Shown here: positions 63,263 to 64,000 of the stretch, piece after piece | Layout of the letters: the number at the start of each line of letters is the position of its first letter | Numbering within the stretch: position 1 is the stretch's first letter | Source: Callipepla californica brunnescens | Lineage: Eukaryota > Chordata > Aves > Galliformes > Odontophoridae | DNA: 64,000 nucleotides | Reading direction: 5' to 3' | Assembly: GCA_023055505.1 (NCBI GenBank) | Contig: JALIRH010000061.1 | Coordinates: 1,077,501-1,141,500, forward strand | The notes under the pieces: generated by a model | What the model was told of the DNA's origin: nothing | What the model saw: the letters and a program-made list of their open reading frames with translations, nothing else | Database searches by the model: none | Translations under genes and position numbers: made by a program

Positions 63263-63785
63263 CACAGGTCATTCTGGAAGTAATGCCTTCTAATTATTTC
63301 CATGGTAACAAAAATAAATACAGAGAGCATAGTAACAATATTTGGTAGAGCAAATTTGCAGTTACAAAACACTATTTTTTCAACATAGTCACCACTGTTA
63401 GTTGATCATTTTCACCAATGATAAACAAGAGCATGCATGCTGAACTCATAAAAATTTGCACCAGCGGACGTGACCCACAGCCTCACTGCACTCACATCTA
63501 CTGTTTGGTCTCCATAAATATTCAGCAAGCATTAGTGAATGTCAGTGGATGATATTTTTTTTTCCCTGTGGAATTCAGTAACACATCTTTACTTCACACA
63601 CACTTCCATGTTAGATGCCATTTCGTCAGACTGCCCCTCTATGCCATTTGTCACAAGGCAGCAAAATGTAACCTCATATTGTCAGGAAGATTCAGCCTCT
63701 GCTACCATACCACCATCACCATTCACCTCTGATGCTGTGGACCAGCATAATAAAATACAACGCATTTCTCTCAGTGCAGCCTTTG
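63263..63785 (-). mobile_element. Mariner (Galluhop-like) element, internally deleted, opposite strand
   Basis: About 523 bases. On + it starts with the terminal sequence 'cacaggtcattctggaag' then 'taatgccttctaattatttcc', matching the right end of the 61.64-62.18 kb copy in reverse orientation. The other end is a heavily drifted inverted copy around 63762-63785 ('gcatttctctcagtgcagcc'). Flanking TA is not intact. The inner part reads on - through the same 5' leader ('gggcagtctgacgaaatgg') and N-terminal region as the first copy. It breaks off near 63465 and resumes with C-terminal transposase sequence. It keeps more of the C-terminus and less of the N-terminus than the first copy, so the two deletions differ. 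Non-autonomous. Confidence 0.88.
63372..63621 (-). pseudogene. Mariner transposase remnant, core deleted
   Basis: Read on -, it runs from the ATG at 63619-63621 to a TAG at 63372-63374. The N-terminal piece ('STDIH' equivalent with 'CLLNIYGDQTVDVSAVRLWV') is followed directly by C-terminal 'NFYEFSMHALVYHW' and then stops, corresponding to the family's end close to GDYVEK. The catalytic domain between them is missing. The frame at 63539-63862 on + is antisense to this remnant and is not a gene. Confidence 0.82.
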
Positions 63786-64000
63786 CTCATCCTGAACTCT
63801 TCAGGGCTCTCTTCAGCAGAAAGCTTAAGGGAGGAAGGAACATCTATTACATAAAAGCATAAAGTACACTGATAATACACTATCTGACTTATCTTAATAT
63901 ACTATCTGACATCTTCTAAGACTTCTATTTCTTCACCAAGCACTTTTATTTCCTGAATCTGATGGAAAGTACCCAACTTTTATGGAAAGTCATTTATTTT
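63786..64000. other. Unassigned end of window
   Basis: Contains a short direct duplication of 'acactatctgac' / 'atactatctgac' around 63877-63911. No gene is recognised. Confidence 0.45.

Noticed and set aside
63539..63862. 107-codon frame on +
   Set aside because: Antisense to the mariner transposase remnant and its leader.

Overview
This window looks like non-coding nuclear DNA from a bird, most likely a galliform such as chicken. It is AT-rich and I could not establish a single protein-coding gene, rRNA, tRNA or CRISPR array in it. The assignment rests on repeats: many 5'-truncated CR1 LINE copies in several divergence classes, ending in the avian CR1 3' signature (a 'ccttccaacc' block followed by short 'gattctgt' or 'gattctat' repeats), and two internally deleted Tc1/mariner elements whose ends and transposase remnants match the chicken mariner family usually called Galluhop / Mariner1_GG. 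Family names come from recognition by eye, not from a database search.

Layout. 0-3 kb: a CR1 tail (about 1.27-1.50 kb), an isolated CpG-rich patch (about 2.01-2.29 kb), a TTTG/poly-T tract and a long GGGAA purine tract. 3-12.5 kb: mostly unique AT-rich DNA with CR1 copies at 6.6-7.0 and 7.7-7.9 kb. 12.5-13.8 kb: a CR1 on + interrupted by a second CR1 on -, plus a small CR1 tail. 13.8-20.7 kb: unique AT-rich DNA with microsatellite-like AT stretches. 20.77-21.75 kb: the longest CR1 copy, about 1 kb and decayed. 23.3-23.65 kb: a very old CR1/L3-like piece. 28-30 kb: CATT, AAAC and CCCTTT simple repeats and a CR1 tail. 33.2-33.7, 36.25-36.46 and 42.34-42.44 kb: more CR1. 50.1-51.1 kb: two CR1 copies in tandem, probably nested. 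56.4-56.9 kb: a well-preserved CR1. 61.64-62.18 and 63.26-63.79 kb: the two mariner derivatives, in opposite orientation.

A few open frames (near 5.5, 9.6, 25.1, 45.7 and 61.0 kb) lie outside recognised repeats and look slightly more protein-like than background. None has a domain I recognise. They are recorded as low-confidence candidates, not genes. The window is best read as intergenic or deep intronic sequence. There is no operon-like or multi-gene system here, and I did not find a convincing previously undescribed one. The most informative signals are the transposon structures (two different internal deletions of one mariner family, and nested CR1 insertions that give relative ages) and the lone CpG patch.
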